Origin: Synechococcales cyanobacterium 340R_concoct_173_sub
GTDB taxonomy: Bacteria; Cyanobacteriota; Cyanobacteriia; Leptolyngbyales; Leptolyngbyaceae
Direction of reading: 5' to 3'
Length of the DNA stretch: 25,646 nucleotides
NCBI GenBank assembly: GCA_025354065.1
Contig: JANXNM010000233.1
Coordinates: 1 to 25,646 of the forward strand
Position numbers and translations under genes: made by a program. Positions 1 to 8,198 of the stretch are shown here, in pieces; position 1 is the stretch's first letter; each line of letters opens with the position of its first letter. The notes under the pieces are model-generated. The model was not told the DNA's origin. It did not search any database and saw nothing but the letters and a program-made list of their open reading frames with translations.

Positions 1-155
1 ATTAGGCCCAAAAATTGCACTATTATCGAAGATTTATCACTAGTTTTCTATCTAATTTTATGCCTAGAACACTATCAATGAAGGTGAATTCGCCCGCTAT
101 AACTACGGCAAAATAATGCGATAAAATAGTCGGGCGATCGCAAATCTTGGACTAG

Positions 156-195
156 CAAAGCCTAATCTTGGAATACAAAGCCTAATCTTGGAATA
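156..195. repeat. perfect 20-bp tandem duplication
   Basis: A 20-bp unit occurs twice head to tail (156-175 and 176-195). A decayed third copy (core AATCTTGGA) lies just upstream near 143-151. The right-hand copy contains the last codons and stop of the barstar-type gene (stop 182-184), so the duplication extends outwards from the gene's 3' end. It looks like replication slippage. No function is evident. Confidence 0.85.
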
Positions 196-607
196 CTAGA
201 TACAGTGAAACACCAAGGTCGCTCCAATGGTCAACGACACGTTGCCAAATTTCCATCATCGTTTTCCAGCTTAAGGGTTCAGCTTTCGCCAATCGATCGG
301 CAGCAGAATACAACACCATGATGCAATCGCCTTCCTCCCATTCCAAATCAATCAAACAATCTACAACCGCATCCCAATTCCCACCAAAATAATCTGGAAA
401 TTCAAATGTCTTGGCCAATTCAGTAAAGTAACTCGCCTCGCCTTGCGCTTTACGACCATTGAATTCAATTACATCGAATCCCCATTCTATACAATCTCGA
501 ATAAATGTCGGACGATCGGTCTCACTATCAATGGAATAAAAGCCCGGAAGTTGCTCCATAGCATCCAAAGAGAATTCTTGAGTGGGTAAATGCGAAGAAA
601 TAGTCAT
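182..607 (-). CDS. barstar-type ribonuclease inhibitor
   Basis: This 141-residue protein carries a barstar fold (PF01337). The diagnostic segment at residues 73-84 reads YFGGNWDAVVDC, which aligns with YYGENLDALWDC of Bacillus barstar. The two acidic residues that plug the barnase active site (Asp35 and Asp39 of barstar) correspond to Asp79 and Asp83. It is longer than classical barstar (about 90 residues) because of an N-terminal extension of about 40 residues. There is no signal peptide, so it should stay in the cytoplasm. AGGAG lies 9 nt before the ATG. It is 45 nt downstream of the ribonuclease gene on the same strand, so co-transcription is likely, and it probably protects the producer cell from leaked enzyme. 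The family assignment is firm; specificity for the neighbouring RNase is inferred from adjacency. Confidence 0.88.
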   Translation of the reverse strand: MTISSHLPTQEFSLDAMEQLPGFYSIDSETDRPTFIRDCIEWGFDVIEFNGRKAQGEASYFTELAKTFEFPDYFGGNWDAVVDCLIDLEWEEGDCIMVLYSAADRLAKAEPLSWKTMMEIWQRVVDHWSDLGVSLYLVFQD

Positions 608-652
608 TAGAAATAGCTCCTGAATTTAGCCGGGATAAGAGAACACAATTGG

Positions 653-1108
653 TCATCGCTGGGGACTAACGGGAAGCTGAATCAGTGCAAAGGTAGCATA
701 GTGATCGCCAGTGTAATAGTACTCGCGTTGTTGACTGGCGATGATTCTCCGTGCCCCTCGATTTCTAGCGCCGGGCGTTGGAACGGTATATTCCCGATAG
801 TAACCCCGCGCCGCAACGGGCAATCGCTTCTGAAAATTACTAAAAACAGTGCCATCTTTTTGTGGATACGGCCCACCGCGCTGAATTAAACCTAGTGTAG
901 TTTTGGCTTCAGGCGGAAGCTGGTTTAAGGAAACTCTCCGAATTGCGGAGGTGGTGGATAAGGACAAGCGACTCATCATCACGTCGGACGTAATCGTGTC
1001 AGACAGAGCTGTCGGCAGCGCAGCACCGCCCATCAGTCCCAAATATGATCCAATAGAGACTCCAACAGCCAAAATTGCACGAGATGCCGACCCGATCGCA
1101 ACATTCAT
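653..1108 (-). CDS. secreted guanyl-specific ribonuclease, barnase/RNase Sa family
   Basis: The C-terminal half is a complete microbial ribonuclease domain (PF00545) that resembles Streptomyces RNase Sa closely. Segments such as YYREYTV, TPGAR.RG.RRII and YYTGDHYATF are shared. Counting from the ATG chosen here, the four RNase Sa catalytic residues Glu54, Arg65, Arg69 and His85 correspond to Glu106, Arg117, Arg121 and His136, so the enzyme should be active, cleaving RNA after guanosine. Residues 1-37 form a hydrophobic export signal. A linker of about 25 residues follows. I start at ATG 1108, where GGAG lies 10 nt upstream, rather than the longer TTG at 1132. The barstar-type gene follows directly. 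Family and active site are very secure. An extracellular role is inferred from the leader. Confidence 0.9.
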   Translation of the reverse strand: MNVAIGSASRAILAVGVSIGSYLGLMGGAALPTALSDTITSDVMMSRLSLSTTSAIRRVSLNQLPPEAKTTLGLIQRGGPYPQKDGTVFSNFQKRLPVAARGYYREYTVPTPGARNRGARRIIASQQREYYYTGDHYATFALIQLPVSPQR

Positions 1109-1214
1109 ACCCAAACTACTCCACACCAGCAATTGAACAATGAGCTTAATTTTACTCTAGGATAGAGGGCGAAACAAATTAGAATTTTAGATCATAGACT
1201 AGGGAGTTGATTTT

Positions 1215-1976
1215 ATGGATACTCCAGAGCAACTACTATGGAGCTTAGGATTAATTGTAGGAGCCGTCGGGCTTTCAGTCTGGCAGCGGCTTGACCTTGC
1301 AATGCCGATTTTGATCGCAGTAGGCCGATCGATTTTGCAAATGATTGTTTTTTGTTATCTATTCGCAATAGTCTTTGCCTTACATTCACCCTGGGCAACC
1401 GCGATCGCCGCCCTAACTTTAATTGTTATTTCTAGTCTGCTCTCTAAAAATCAAATTAACAATAGGATTCCATTCTTATTCCCAATGTTGACCGGAATTC
1501 TACTCTTCAGTAGCGTTATTACCATGACCTATACCCATCTATTTATAGCGCCCAATTGGAATTGGTTTGAAGCCCGATCGGTTTTGCCGTTTTTAGGAAT
1601 TATTCTCAGTAGCATGAGCGCTAGTACTAGTGCCGTCACCCAACTGATTAAACGCTTGAATACCCATCGTCTTGAAATTGAAACCTACCTTAGCCTCGGC
1701 GCAACCCCAAAACAAGCGATCGCACAATATCAACGGGATGCAGTTCGCAGTGCGATCATGCCCCAAATCAGCGCCTTAACAATTTTAGGATTGGGAATCT
1801 TGCCGACCTTTATGTCAGGCGAGTTAATAGCGGACTTAGATCCATTACAGGCCGGAGCTTATCAACTTTTAATACTCTTTATGTCACTATTCGCAACATT
1901 GTTAACAACACTATTACTAACCCTAACGATTTCACAACAATTTCTGACAAAGGACGCTCAATTGCTAACATGGTGA
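1215..1976 (+). CDS. fetB: FetB/YbbM-family ABC transporter permease
   Basis: A 253-residue membrane protein with about six or seven hydrophobic helices, matching the UPF0014/FetB family (iron-export permease in E. coli). Family features visible include the segment SMSASTSAVTQLIKRL near residues 135-150, followed by a charged cytoplasmic stretch with the coupling-type motif LSLGATPKQAI, and LGILPTFMSGELIADLDPLQAGAYQ near residues 190-214. The start is ATG 1215, preceded by AGGGAG. The ATPase partner FetA is not beside it on either side, so the pair is split or the permease works with a remote ATPase. The substrate cannot be read from the sequence; iron or another metal is an inference from the E. 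coli protein. Confidence 0.82.
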   Translation: MDTPEQLLWSLGLIVGAVGLSVWQRLDLAMPILIAVGRSILQMIVFCYLFAIVFALHSPWATAIAALTLIVISSLLSKNQINNRIPFLFPMLTGILLFSSVITMTYTHLFIAPNWNWFEARSVLPFLGIILSSMSASTSAVTQLIKRLNTHRLEIETYLSLGATPKQAIAQYQRDAVRSAIMPQISALTILGLGILPTFMSGELIADLDPLQAGAYQLLILFMSLFATLLTTLLLTLTISQQFLTKDAQLLTW

Positions 1977-1980
1977 TGCC

Positions 1981-2221
1981 TCACTTTTGCTCCATTATTA
2001 CAAAGCCACCGTTGATGTAGGGTGGAGGGTCGAAGATGGCAACCGACAAATTGCGGCCACGGCTATGCCAGGGGTCATTCAATATCGAGCTTTATTAAAT
2101 CATTTGTTTCAAATTCCAGGAATCTCTTGTTAACTCGATAGAATTTAAACCGTGTAAAGCTCAGCTACTACATCAACATAAACAAGATTTTCCAGAGCTT
2201 TGGGAGTTTCACGATCTCATC
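1981..2221 (+). pseudogene. 5'-truncated, frameshifted remnant of the N-terminal half of a KaiB-fusion protein
   Basis: No intact gene fits here, but two reading frames carry a recognisable protein. From about 1981 to 2130, frame 1 encodes HYYKATVD, then MPGVIQYRALLNHLF, and stops at 2131. From about 2138 the next frame encodes FPELWEFHDLILP and runs straight into the KaiB-domain gene. From memory, this order (a .Y.ATVD segment, a ..YRALLN.. segment, FPQLWEEHDLI, then a KaiB domain) matches a cyanobacterial protein of roughly 240-250 residues. The usual beginning of that protein is absent because the homology starts only just after the fetB stop. One frameshift near 2123-2140 explains the frame change. 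The homology rests on recollection, not on a search. Confidence 0.55.
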
Positions 2222-2275
2222 TTGCCCGTGACCCAATCTCCACCAGATTTTCGACCGACCTTACCGGAGCCAGCC

Positions 2276-2635
2276 ATGTCCATGATGCAACGATCGATAA
2301 TCGACCATTCCCCACCGATCGGATCTCCAATATTGGAACCGATTTCTCCAGCTAATCGCTATGTATTACGACTTTTTGTTTCCTGTCGCCACTCGTCCAC
2401 CGAACTCGCGTTGCGTAATCTCCATCAAGTTTTGGAACGATCGTTATTGCAGCCCTACACGTTACAGGTTATCGATATTTCCAAACATCCTGAGCAAGCC
2501 GAATACGATCAAGTCACCGCAACCCCGACATTAATGCGGGTCCATCCACTGCCACTACGACGCATTGTTGGACATTTGGAAAATGATGAGCAACTGCTCC
2601 ATTTACTCGCCCAATTCGATATAGAAAACTATTAA
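2276..2635 (+). CDS. KaiB-family thioredoxin-like domain protein (C-terminal part of a broken fusion)
   Basis: The C-terminal 90 residues are a KaiB domain (PF07689): RYVLRLFV opens it, followed by NLHQVLERSL, PYTLQVIDI and the ATPTLMRV..LPLRRIVG block typical of KaiB and of the SasA N-terminus. The family has a thioredoxin-like fold and takes part in circadian-clock protein contacts. I place the start at ATG 2276 because GGAG lies 6 nt upstream, giving 119 residues. The frame stays open upstream to about 2099 with possible TTG 2222 and GTG 2228 starts. The upstream sequence looks like the decayed first half of a longer protein. This is not clock kaiB itself, which is about 100 residues and normally follows kaiA. 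Whether the remaining domain is made and functional is open. Confidence 0.8.
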   Translation: MSMMQRSIIDHSPPIGSPILEPISPANRYVLRLFVSCRHSSTELALRNLHQVLERSLLQPYTLQVIDISKHPEQAEYDQVTATPTLMRVHPLPLRRIVGHLENDEQLLHLLAQFDIENY

Positions 2636-2681
2636 TAAGAAGTAAAATAGAAGTTGCTGGCATTAATATGGATAGCCGATC

Positions 2682-3803
2682 ATGTCAATGCTCAATACCC
2701 TAGCCGCCGCCCGCCATGGTGATGATCTTACTCTTGAACAGGGTTTGGAATTATTGTTGACGACGGATACTAATGCAATTTCCCAAATTCGTGACACCGC
2801 TGATGCTTTACGACGCGAGCAATCTGGTGATACGGTAACCTATATTGTCAATCGCAATATTAATTACACAAATATTTGTGAGCAGCATTGTAGCTTTTGC
2901 GCCTTTCGACGAGATGAAGGGGATGACGGTGCATACTGGCTAGATTTCGGGAAAATTCTGGAAAAAGCTACGATCGCCGTCTCGCAAAATGCAACTGAAA
3001 TCTGTATGCAGGGCGGTTTGAATTTAGCCGCAAAGCGGAATGGAAAATCTCTTGATTATTACATTCAGTTAGTGAATACAATTTTTTCAAACTATCCACA
3101 GCTACACATTCATGCCTTTTCACCCCAAGAAGTTCAGTTTATTGCTCGTGAAGATAGCTTGAGCTATGTTGAGGTGATCCGTGAATTGCAGGCTGCCGGA
3201 GTTGGATCGCTTCCAGGAACCGCAGCAGAGGTGTTGGACGATCGAATCCGAAATATCATTTGCCCCGAAAAGATTAATTCACAAACCTGGCGCGAGATTG
3301 TAGAACTGGCCCATAGTGAAAACCTGCCCACTACCAGCACCATGATGTCAGGCCACATCGAAACACCGCTGCAACAAATTCAGCATTTAGATCAACTGCG
3401 AGAACTGCAAAAACGATCGTATGCCCAAGGCACAACAGGCATCACCGAATTTATTTTGTTGCCGTTCGTCGGTCAAGATGCACCAAAACCCCTGAGAAGT
3501 CGGGTAGGCCGAGATCAGCCCGATTTAAATGATGCGCTGCGCTTGATGGCTGTTGCGCGGATTTACTTGGGAAATTGGATCCCAAACCATCAACCCAGTT
3601 GGGTCAAACTTGGCTTATCCGGTGCAACGGAAGCTTTGCAGTGGGGATGTAATGACATTGGCGGAACATTAATGGAAGAACATATCACCAGTATGGCGGG
3701 GGCTATGGGCGGAACCTGTCAAACGGTGGAGGATTTGCAGGCGGCGATCGGATCAATCGGTCGCCCCTTTGCAGAACGGACAACCCTGTACGATCGGGTT
3801 TGA
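2682..3803 (+). CDS. cofH: FO synthase subunit CofH (radical SAM)
   Basis: A 373-residue radical-SAM enzyme. CofH (EC 2.5.1.147) joins a tyrosine-derived fragment to 5-amino-6-(ribitylamino)uracil; CofG then closes the ring to give the deazaflavin FO. The [4Fe-4S] motif CX3CX2C is Cys66, Cys70 and Cys73 in [12 protein letters not shown]. Other family blocks are MQGGLN near 110, HIHAFSPQE near 145 and the C-terminal GGTLMEEHI. Length is normal for the stand-alone CofH of cyanobacteria, where FO serves as the antenna of DNA photolyase. cofG is not in this window. The start is ATG 2682, with ATG 2688 as an alternative; neither has a clear ribosome-binding site. It stands 46 nt after the KaiB-domain gene and 96 nt before gltX. 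Confidence 0.93.
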   Translation: MSMLNTLAAARHGDDLTLEQGLELLLTTDTNAISQIRDTADALRREQSGDTVTYIVNRNINYTNICEQHCSFCAFRRDEGDDGAYWLDFGKILEKATIAVSQNATEICMQGGLNLAAKRNGKSLDYYIQLVNTIFSNYPQLHIHAFSPQEVQFIAREDSLSYVEVIRELQAAGVGSLPGTAAEVLDDRIRNIICPEKINSQTWREIVELAHSENLPTTSTMMSGHIETPLQQIQHLDQLRELQKRSYAQGTTGITEFILLPFVGQDAPKPLRSRVGRDQPDLNDALRLMAVARIYLGNWIPNHQPSWVKLGLSGATEALQWGCNDIGGTLMEEHITSMAGAMGGTCQTVEDLQAAIGSIGRPFAERTTLYDRV

Positions 3804-3899
3804 AGCGCTGAGATTATCTTAAATAAGAGATCTCCATCGGGAAATCGCAGCCTACGATAGAATTAGGACTCACTTGATTCCTTTATCTTCAGTAGTTTT

Positions 3900-5336
3900 A
3901 TGTCAGTTCGAGTTCGCATTGCTCCGAGTCCTACGGGAAACCTCCACATCGGTACTGCTCGCACAGCGGTGTTCAATTGGCTCTATGCCAAAAATAATGG
4001 CGGAACATTCATTCTGCGGATCGAAGACACCGACCTCGAACGATCGAAACCTGAATTTACCCAAAATATTCTCGATGGCTTGAAATGGCTAGGCTTAAAT
4101 TGGGATGAAGGTCCAGTCTTTCAGACCGATCGGACAGATCTCTACCAAGCCAAAATCCAAGAATTACTCAACAAAGGCTTAGTCTATCGCGCCTACGATT
4201 CGCCAGAAGAACTAGAAATTATGCGCGCCCGTCAAAAAGCCCGTAACGAAGCCCCACGCTACGACAACCGCCACCGAAACCTAACACCAGATCAAATTGC
4301 TGCATTTGAGGCTGAAGGTCGTCCGGCAGTCATTCGGTTTAAAATTGAAGACGATCGGGAAATCATCTGGACGGATTTAGTTCGGGGCAAAGTCTCCTGG
4401 AAAGGTCGCGATTTAGGCGGCGATATGGTAATTGCTCGGGCGGCGGATGTGAGTACTATCGGTGCGCCGTTGTATAACTTTGTCGTTGTTGTTGATGACA
4501 TTGACATGGCAATTTCCCAAGTGATTCGCGGCGAGGATCATATTGCTAATACACCCAAACAAATTTTGCTCTATGAAGCTCTAGGTGCAACGGTTCCAAC
4601 CTTTGGCCATACGCCACTAATTTTGAATGAAAAAGGGGCAAAGCTTTCAAAACGCGATGGGGTGACTTCGATTTTTGACTTCCAAAAAATGGGTTATCTC
4701 CCAGAAGCAATAGCAAATTATATGAGCCTTTTAGGGTGGTCACCGATCGAGGGAATGAATGAAATTTTCTCTCTTGAAGAAGCGGGAAAAGTATTTAGTT
4801 TCGATCGGGTGAACAAAGCGGGCGCAAAGTTTGATTGGGATAAACTCAATTGGATTAATGGTCAATATCTTCATGCAATGCCCGTTCCACAATTGACAGA
4901 TTTGCTCATTCCCTATTGGCAAGAAGCGGGTTATGGGTTTGATGCTGTGAACGATCGGTCTTGGCTAGAAAAACTTGTGGCGGTCATTGGTGCAAGTTTG
5001 GCAAAATTAACGGATGCGGTCGAAATGTCGGCTTATTTATTTAATCCAACGGTCATGCCCACGGATGAAGCCTTAAAGCAATTGGGTCTCGATGGCGTAA
5101 CGGGAGCGCTAACCGCAGTGTTGGCCGCAATTCCAGCAGAACCTTTAACTGAAGAATCTGCCAAAGCAATCATTGATTTAGTTGTGAAAGAGAATGGCGT
5201 TAAAAAAGGATTGGTCATGAAATCCTTACGTGCTGGATTAACCGGATCATTACATGGTCCGGATTTAACGCAATCTTGGTTGTTGTTGAATGCAAAAGGT
5301 TGGGATAAAACCCGGTTAGCAGGCGCGATCGCTTAA
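3900..5336 (+). CDS. gltX: glutamyl-tRNA synthetase
   Basis: A class I aminoacyl-tRNA synthetase of 478 residues that charges tRNA-Glu in the cytoplasm. The HIGH signature is HIGT at residues 16-19 in [13 protein letters not shown], and the KMSKS signature is KLSKR at 248-252. Other GluRS blocks are RIEDTD (40-45), RGEDHI (210-215) and the helical anticodon-binding C-terminus. Length is normal. In cyanobacteria the enzyme is usually non-discriminating, also charging tRNA-Gln for the amidotransferase route, and its product feeds tetrapyrrole synthesis; this is family knowledge, not visible here. It starts at ATG 3900 with no obvious ribosome-binding site. The gene looks single, with 96 nt before it and 116 nt after it. 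Confidence 0.97.
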   Translation: MSVRVRIAPSPTGNLHIGTARTAVFNWLYAKNNGGTFILRIEDTDLERSKPEFTQNILDGLKWLGLNWDEGPVFQTDRTDLYQAKIQELLNKGLVYRAYDSPEELEIMRARQKARNEAPRYDNRHRNLTPDQIAAFEAEGRPAVIRFKIEDDREIIWTDLVRGKVSWKGRDLGGDMVIARAADVSTIGAPLYNFVVVVDDIDMAISQVIRGEDHIANTPKQILLYEALGATVPTFGHTPLILNEKGAKLSKRDGVTSIFDFQKMGYLPEAIANYMSLLGWSPIEGMNEIFSLEEAGKVFSFDRVNKAGAKFDWDKLNWINGQYLHAMPVPQLTDLLIPYWQEAGYGFDAVNDRSWLEKLVAVIGASLAKLTDAVEMSAYLFNPTVMPTDEALKQLGLDGVTGALTAVLAAIPAEPLTEESAKAIIDLVVKENGVKKGLVMKSLRAGLTGSLHGPDLTQSWLLLNAKGWDKTRLAGAIA

Positions 5337-5452
5337 ATTTTATTCCCCGTGCATTCTCGGCGCTATGAGTCTATGGGATGTAGAGGAACTTTCTTACCAT
5401 TCGATCGGTCATTCAAATCCTAATCATTCAAGTTGAGCCTTAACAAATTTCT

Positions 5453-5911
5453 ATGCTATTAAATCGCTGTTTCTCTGTTTGGTCTACTCTTGCCATTGTA
5501 TTAGCCTTGGGTGCTGGTTTAGGCACTGACTCAGCTCGGGCTGATATTTCCCTCAATCCGGGATTTGGCCAAACATCTATCTCAGGAATAGCAGGCGGGG
5601 GAACATCATTGCGAGATGTCGCTGGAAAAGCTGAAACAGCAACTGGGAGTTGTTTGGGATTTGGCAAAGGACAGGCTGATCAAATCCTGCGACTCAATTC
5701 GGGATTTCGAGATCTGACGGTGGTGGTTAAAAGTAATATGGACACCACGATCGTTGTCCAAGGTCCAGGCGGAACTTGGTGTAATGATGATTTCCAAGGA
5801 AAAAATCCTGGCCTTGATGGTCAGTGGCAAGCTGGGGAATACAAAATATGGATTGGAACACAAGGACGAAATCAATCTGTGAATTATGTGTTGAAAGTGA
5901 GTCAAGAATAA
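5453..5911 (+). CDS. small secreted protein with PPC-like beta domain
   Basis: A 152-residue exported protein. Residues 1-31 form a signal peptide: positive start, a long hydrophobic core (STLAIVLALGAGLG) and an ADSARADIS-like cleavage region ending near Ala30. The mature part ends in a beta-rich module with GPGGTWCNDD (about 103-112) and AGEYKIWIGT (about 129-138), a pattern seen in pre-peptidase C-terminal-like (PPC/jelly-roll) domains. Two mature cysteines (CLGFG and WCNDD) could form a disulfide. There is no protease domain, so this is a free-standing module of unknown partner. A strong terminator follows 42 nt after the stop. Start ATG 5453 fits the signal peptide. Confidence 0.7.
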   Translation: MLLNRCFSVWSTLAIVLALGAGLGTDSARADISLNPGFGQTSISGIAGGGTSLRDVAGKAETATGSCLGFGKGQADQILRLNSGFRDLTVVVKSNMDTTIVVQGPGGTWCNDDFQGKNPGLDGQWQAGEYKIWIGTQGRNQSVNYVLKVSQE

Positions 5912-5952
5912 CGATCGAAAATCAATTAGAATCACCTACTTAAAGTTACTTG

Positions 5953-6003
5953 AATAGATTTGGCAGGCTTGATAATAATCAAAGTTGTCAAATCTATTTT
6001 TTT
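5953..6003 (+). terminator. rho-independent terminator after the small secreted protein gene
   Basis: A perfect 10-bp stem pairs AATAGATTTG (5953-5962) with CAAATCTATT (5989-5998). An inner TTGAT/ATCAA pairing lies inside the loop, and a run of seven T (5997-6003) follows. It is placed to end the transcript of the gene at 5453-5911. The reverse orientation lacks a T tract. Confidence 0.8.
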
Positions 6004-6097
6004 AACTTGTTTTTTAGTCCTTATCGCCCGTCATGGACATATAATATCGCTCTTCTTAATTTCCCGAAAAATCCTCAATCCCATGTCGCACAAAGGA

Positions 6098-6103
6098 TAT
6101 AAT
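6098..6103 (+). promoter_or_regulatory. possible -10 box for the kinase gene
   Basis: A perfect TATAAT stands 69 nt before the ATG at 6172, downstream of the terminator. No good -35 hexamer lies at 16-18 nt (TCAATC at 17 nt matches poorly). It could be an extended or activator-dependent promoter, or a chance match in AT-rich sequence. Confidence 0.3.
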
Positions 6104-6171
6104 CCCAAATAAGGATCAGTTCAGGGTTCGAGGCACACGATCGCCAGAAGATCACTCTATGCAGTCCCTCT

Positions 6172-7992
6172 ATGCAGCTCGGGCTATACGGCTCAGAATA
6201 CGACTCGGAATGCGATGAACCCGACTTGTATATATTTCTGGATGTATCCAACTGTATTCCAACCGTATCTAGTCCTCAATCGTCCTCACCATCCATGCCA
6301 TTACTTACCCCGATTTCTGCTGGCTTCATCTTAGACAATCGCTATGAAGTGGTTCATTTTCTCGGCTATGGCGGATTTGGACGGACCTATTTGGCTCGCG
6401 ATCGGCAACGGTTTAATGAATTATGTGTTCTCAAAGAATTCGCACCCCAAATAAGCTCACCGGAAATCCTACGTAAAGCTGCCGAACTATTTCAGCGCGA
6501 AGCCGGAACCCTCTATCAGCTTCGCCACCAACAAATCCCAGAATTCCGAGCTATCCTCCAAGCCACCATTGACAGCAACGATGTCTTGTTAATTGTTGAA
6601 CAATATATTTCAGGCGAAACCTATGAACAATGGGTTGAAGCTGGAAACCGCTTAGACGAAGCTGGAGCAGTACAGTTTTTAAAAGACATACTCCCCGTGT
6701 TGAGCTATGTCCACGATCGGGGTGTTATCCATCGAGATATTTCTCCAGACAATTTGATTCGCGAAGCCATTAGCAGCAAACCCTTTCTCATCGATTTCGG
6801 CAGCGTCAAACAAATCGCGACCACTGCCATGCAAATCTCCAGCGGTCAATCTGGCTCTAGTCTAAAATCAGCGACCCAAATCCACAAACCCGGATTCTCA
6901 CCCCCAGAACAACTGTACGGAAACATCACCCCCAGCACAGATCTCTACTCCCTCGCCGTCACAACCTTGGTCCTGATGACCGGACGATCGCCCTTAGAAC
7001 TCTACGACAGTCAACTAGCACTCTGGCATTGGCGCGATCATTTACACCTCAGTCCTGAATTCTCCAACCTCCTCGATTGCCTCCTCGCCTACCAAGCTAC
7101 CGATCGTCCCGCAAGCGCCAATAGTGTAAGTCAACTGCTGAAGGCGATCGTACTGCCCGAGATCCCTCCTGGAACCTTAGCTCCCTATATTCCCTCGCCT
7201 ATCTCCGCGCCCGCTCAATCTGCGGACATCCGCCCCCCCGCATCCCAAATGCGTACTGTTGCCGTCTCCCCCGCCAGTTCAGCCTTTCCCACAACCTATC
7301 CTGTCCGAGTCCCCCGAGAAAGCGATCGCCTCAACACCAATAATAATCAAGTCAATCAAAATAACCGTTTTCCAGAAGACGATCGTTTACATCGCCCAAC
7401 CGATCGCCCAGACGAAGATAGCCTACTTGCTATTATTAAATTGCCATGGAAGCTTCTAGTTTGGCTCCTCAAAGGACTTTGGATGGGCGTTCGGGCGTTC
7501 GACTGGGTAATGACTTGGGTCTGGCGGGCGGTTTTGATTGTGGGATTGCTAGCAGGGGGAGCCATGGCCTCATTCTTTTGGAGCAACCGATCGGCACCCC
7601 AGGCAGACGTGTCATCGCCTGAACCCGATGCGGCTCAATCCGATACGCCTCAGCCCAACTGGCAGATGCCCAAGCTTCCACAGATTAAATTGCCTAATGT
7701 AAAACTACCCGAACTCAACGTACCAACCCTTCCTAACATCAAACTTCCCGACGTGAAGCTCCCCAATTGGGCCACCGCAAAATCCGATCGCTGTGCCGAC
7801 ACGATCGGTCGCTATGAAGAGACGGGCTTAACCAAGGCGGAATTCTACCAGCAAATCAACACCCGTTTTAGCCGTCAACACCCAGAACTCAATGGTCGTA
7901 GCCTTAGCTCAAACCCCGAAGATGCAGGACTACGACAAGATTGGTGTTCGATCGCGGAGCAAATTCTAGCGGATGCGCCCAAACCACGATAA
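6172..7992 (+). CDS. membrane-anchored Ser/Thr protein kinase with KLP-repeat stalk
   Basis: A eukaryotic-type (Hanks) kinase of 606 residues. Visible motifs are the glycine loop GYGGFG (65-70), catalytic lysine in VLKEF (Lys88), HRDISPDN (187-194), DFG (208-210) and SPPEQLYG (243-250), so the kinase should be active. A proline- and asparagine-rich linker (about 330-420) leads to one membrane helix (about 453-470). Beyond it a run of Lys-Leu-Pro units (about 499-532) and a cysteine-containing domain (Cys541, Cys592) should lie outside the membrane if the kinase is cytoplasmic. The start is uncertain: residues 1-41 look unlike kinase family N-termini, and ATG 6295 would start directly before the kinase domain. 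It lies 206 nt before ado; substrate and signal are unknown. Confidence 0.88.
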   Translation: MQLGLYGSEYDSECDEPDLYIFLDVSNCIPTVSSPQSSSPSMPLLTPISAGFILDNRYEVVHFLGYGGFGRTYLARDRQRFNELCVLKEFAPQISSPEILRKAAELFQREAGTLYQLRHQQIPEFRAILQATIDSNDVLLIVEQYISGETYEQWVEAGNRLDEAGAVQFLKDILPVLSYVHDRGVIHRDISPDNLIREAISSKPFLIDFGSVKQIATTAMQISSGQSGSSLKSATQIHKPGFSPPEQLYGNITPSTDLYSLAVTTLVLMTGRSPLELYDSQLALWHWRDHLHLSPEFSNLLDCLLAYQATDRPASANSVSQLLKAIVLPEIPPGTLAPYIPSPISAPAQSADIRPPASQMRTVAVSPASSAFPTTYPVRVPRESDRLNTNNNQVNQNNRFPEDDRLHRPTDRPDEDSLLAIIKLPWKLLVWLLKGLWMGVRAFDWVMTWVWRAVLIVGLLAGGAMASFFWSNRSAPQADVSSPEPDAAQSDTPQPNWQMPKLPQIKLPNVKLPELNVPTLPNIKLPDVKLPNWATAKSDRCADTIGRYEETGLTKAEFYQQINTRFSRQHPELNGRSLSSNPEDAGLRQDWCSIAEQILADAPKPR

Positions 7993-8198
7993 GAAACTAC
8001 GATCGCATTCTAATCGCACTCTATTTGTTCCCTAATCTGTGACAGATTTTCATCATGGACAACATCATGCCCAATGAGACAAGGTAGAATGTAGAGTGGA
8101 GTTAACAAAACTTCTTGATTCCTTCTGTTTAATGTAGGGTCAGATAGCTTAACACCTGGCACTTAGCCAGACTGTTCACAAGAGGAGCACCCGAATCT

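Noticed and set aside
1109..1132. Longer TTG start for the ribonuclease gene
   Set aside because: The ATG at 1108 has GGAG at 10 nt and begins a normal signal peptide, while the TTG has no support.
903..1136. Plus-strand ORF over the ribonuclease gene
   Set aside because: It is the opposite-strand shadow of the RNase, whose protein has family and active-site support.
2222..2275. KaiB-domain gene starting at TTG 2222
   Set aside because: A better start (GGAG then ATG 2276) exists, and the upstream frame looks like decayed coding DNA.
5606..5935. Minus-strand ORF of 109 residues over the secreted protein gene
   Set aside because: It overlaps a gene with a clear signal peptide and domain, and its own sequence lacks any pattern.
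6121..6160. GGTTCGAGGC near 6125 as part of a tRNA T-arm
   Set aside because: No acceptor stem, anticodon arm or CCA-like end could be assembled around it.
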